Shown here piece by piece: positions 5,510-5,550 of a stretch of DNA of 5,550 nucleotides. The stretch spans positions 1 through 5,550 of the forward strand of contig CATPAM010000464.1 in assembly GCA_955651735.1 (NCBI GenBank), given 5' to 3'. The notes under the pieces were generated by a model. It did not search any database, was not told where the DNA came from, and saw only the letters and a list, made by a program, of their open reading frames with translations. A program made the translations under genes and the position numbers. Position 1 is the stretch's first letter. Every line of letters begins with the position of its first letter. This DNA comes from Candidatus Acidiferrales bacterium (GTDB lineage: Bacteria; Acidobacteriota; Terriglobia; Acidiferrales; UBA7541).

Positions 5510-5528
5510 GCTTTCACATTTCGCCAGC
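5510..5528. repeat. Intergenic shared motif, copy 3
   Basis: GCTTTCACATTTCGCCAGC shares GCTTTCAC and TCGCCAGC with copy 2 (4069-4086), with a small central difference. It is the most diverged of the three copies and lies next to the degenerate repeat at 5456-5505. Whatever gene follows is outside the window. Confidence 0.3.
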
Positions 5529-5550
5529 AGGCTGGTAACCTTTCCAATTC

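Noticed and set aside
5523..5536. Short inverted repeat CCAG/CTGG near the window end
   Set aside because: A 4-5 bp stem with a tiny loop and no T-run is expected by chance in GC-rich DNA.

Overview
The window is GC-rich bacterial DNA. Most of its genes use strongly C/G-ending codons. It carries a Tat-exported glycosylasparaginase-type hydrolase, a secreted protein with a copper type II monooxygenase-like ligand pattern, a HEAT-repeat protein and an MBL-fold gene remnant. This mixture, together with a degenerate CAC-GAGG type intergenic repeat, resembles soil Acidobacteriota (Terriglobia-like). That assignment is an inference from style and gene content; there is no rRNA or marker gene to confirm it.

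Layout. Positions 1-286 hold no confident gene: a possible C-terminal tail of an upstream gene ends at 125, followed by two overlapping, mutually exclusive hairpins and a T-run (144-195). A CPBP-family intramembrane protease lies at 287-1000 (+), with codon use more mixed than the rest of the window. Only 27 bp away and convergent with it is a broken metallo-beta-lactamase-fold gene (1554-1028, -). It keeps its signal peptide and HxHxDH motif but has a one-base frameshift and lacks the C-terminal half. Divergent from that remnant is a secreted 372-residue protein (1672-2790, +) whose HH / H / HxH / M pattern matches the two copper sites of peptidylglycine monooxygenase. Then come a membrane-anchored HEAT-repeat protein with a GTG start (2992-3969, +), a Tat-dependent Ntn-hydrolase of the glycosylasparaginase family (4180-5340, +) with a good intrinsic terminator at 5391-5421, and a gene-free end containing a degenerate dispersed repeat.

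The genes do not form an obvious operon. Gaps of about 115-210 bp separate the + strand genes, and hairpins sit in several of these gaps. Three of the proteins carry export signals (Sec for the MBL remnant and the copper-type protein, Tat for the asparaginase), so the shared theme is cell-envelope or periplasmic chemistry rather than one pathway. The observations most worth following are the PHM-like copper-site pattern with its His/Met-rich N-terminal tail, the decayed MBL gene beside a compositionally different CPBP gene, the hairpin arrangements before the CPBP and HEAT genes, and a roughly 18-nt motif found in three successive intergenic gaps. I found no mobile element, CRISPR array, tRNA or defence system.
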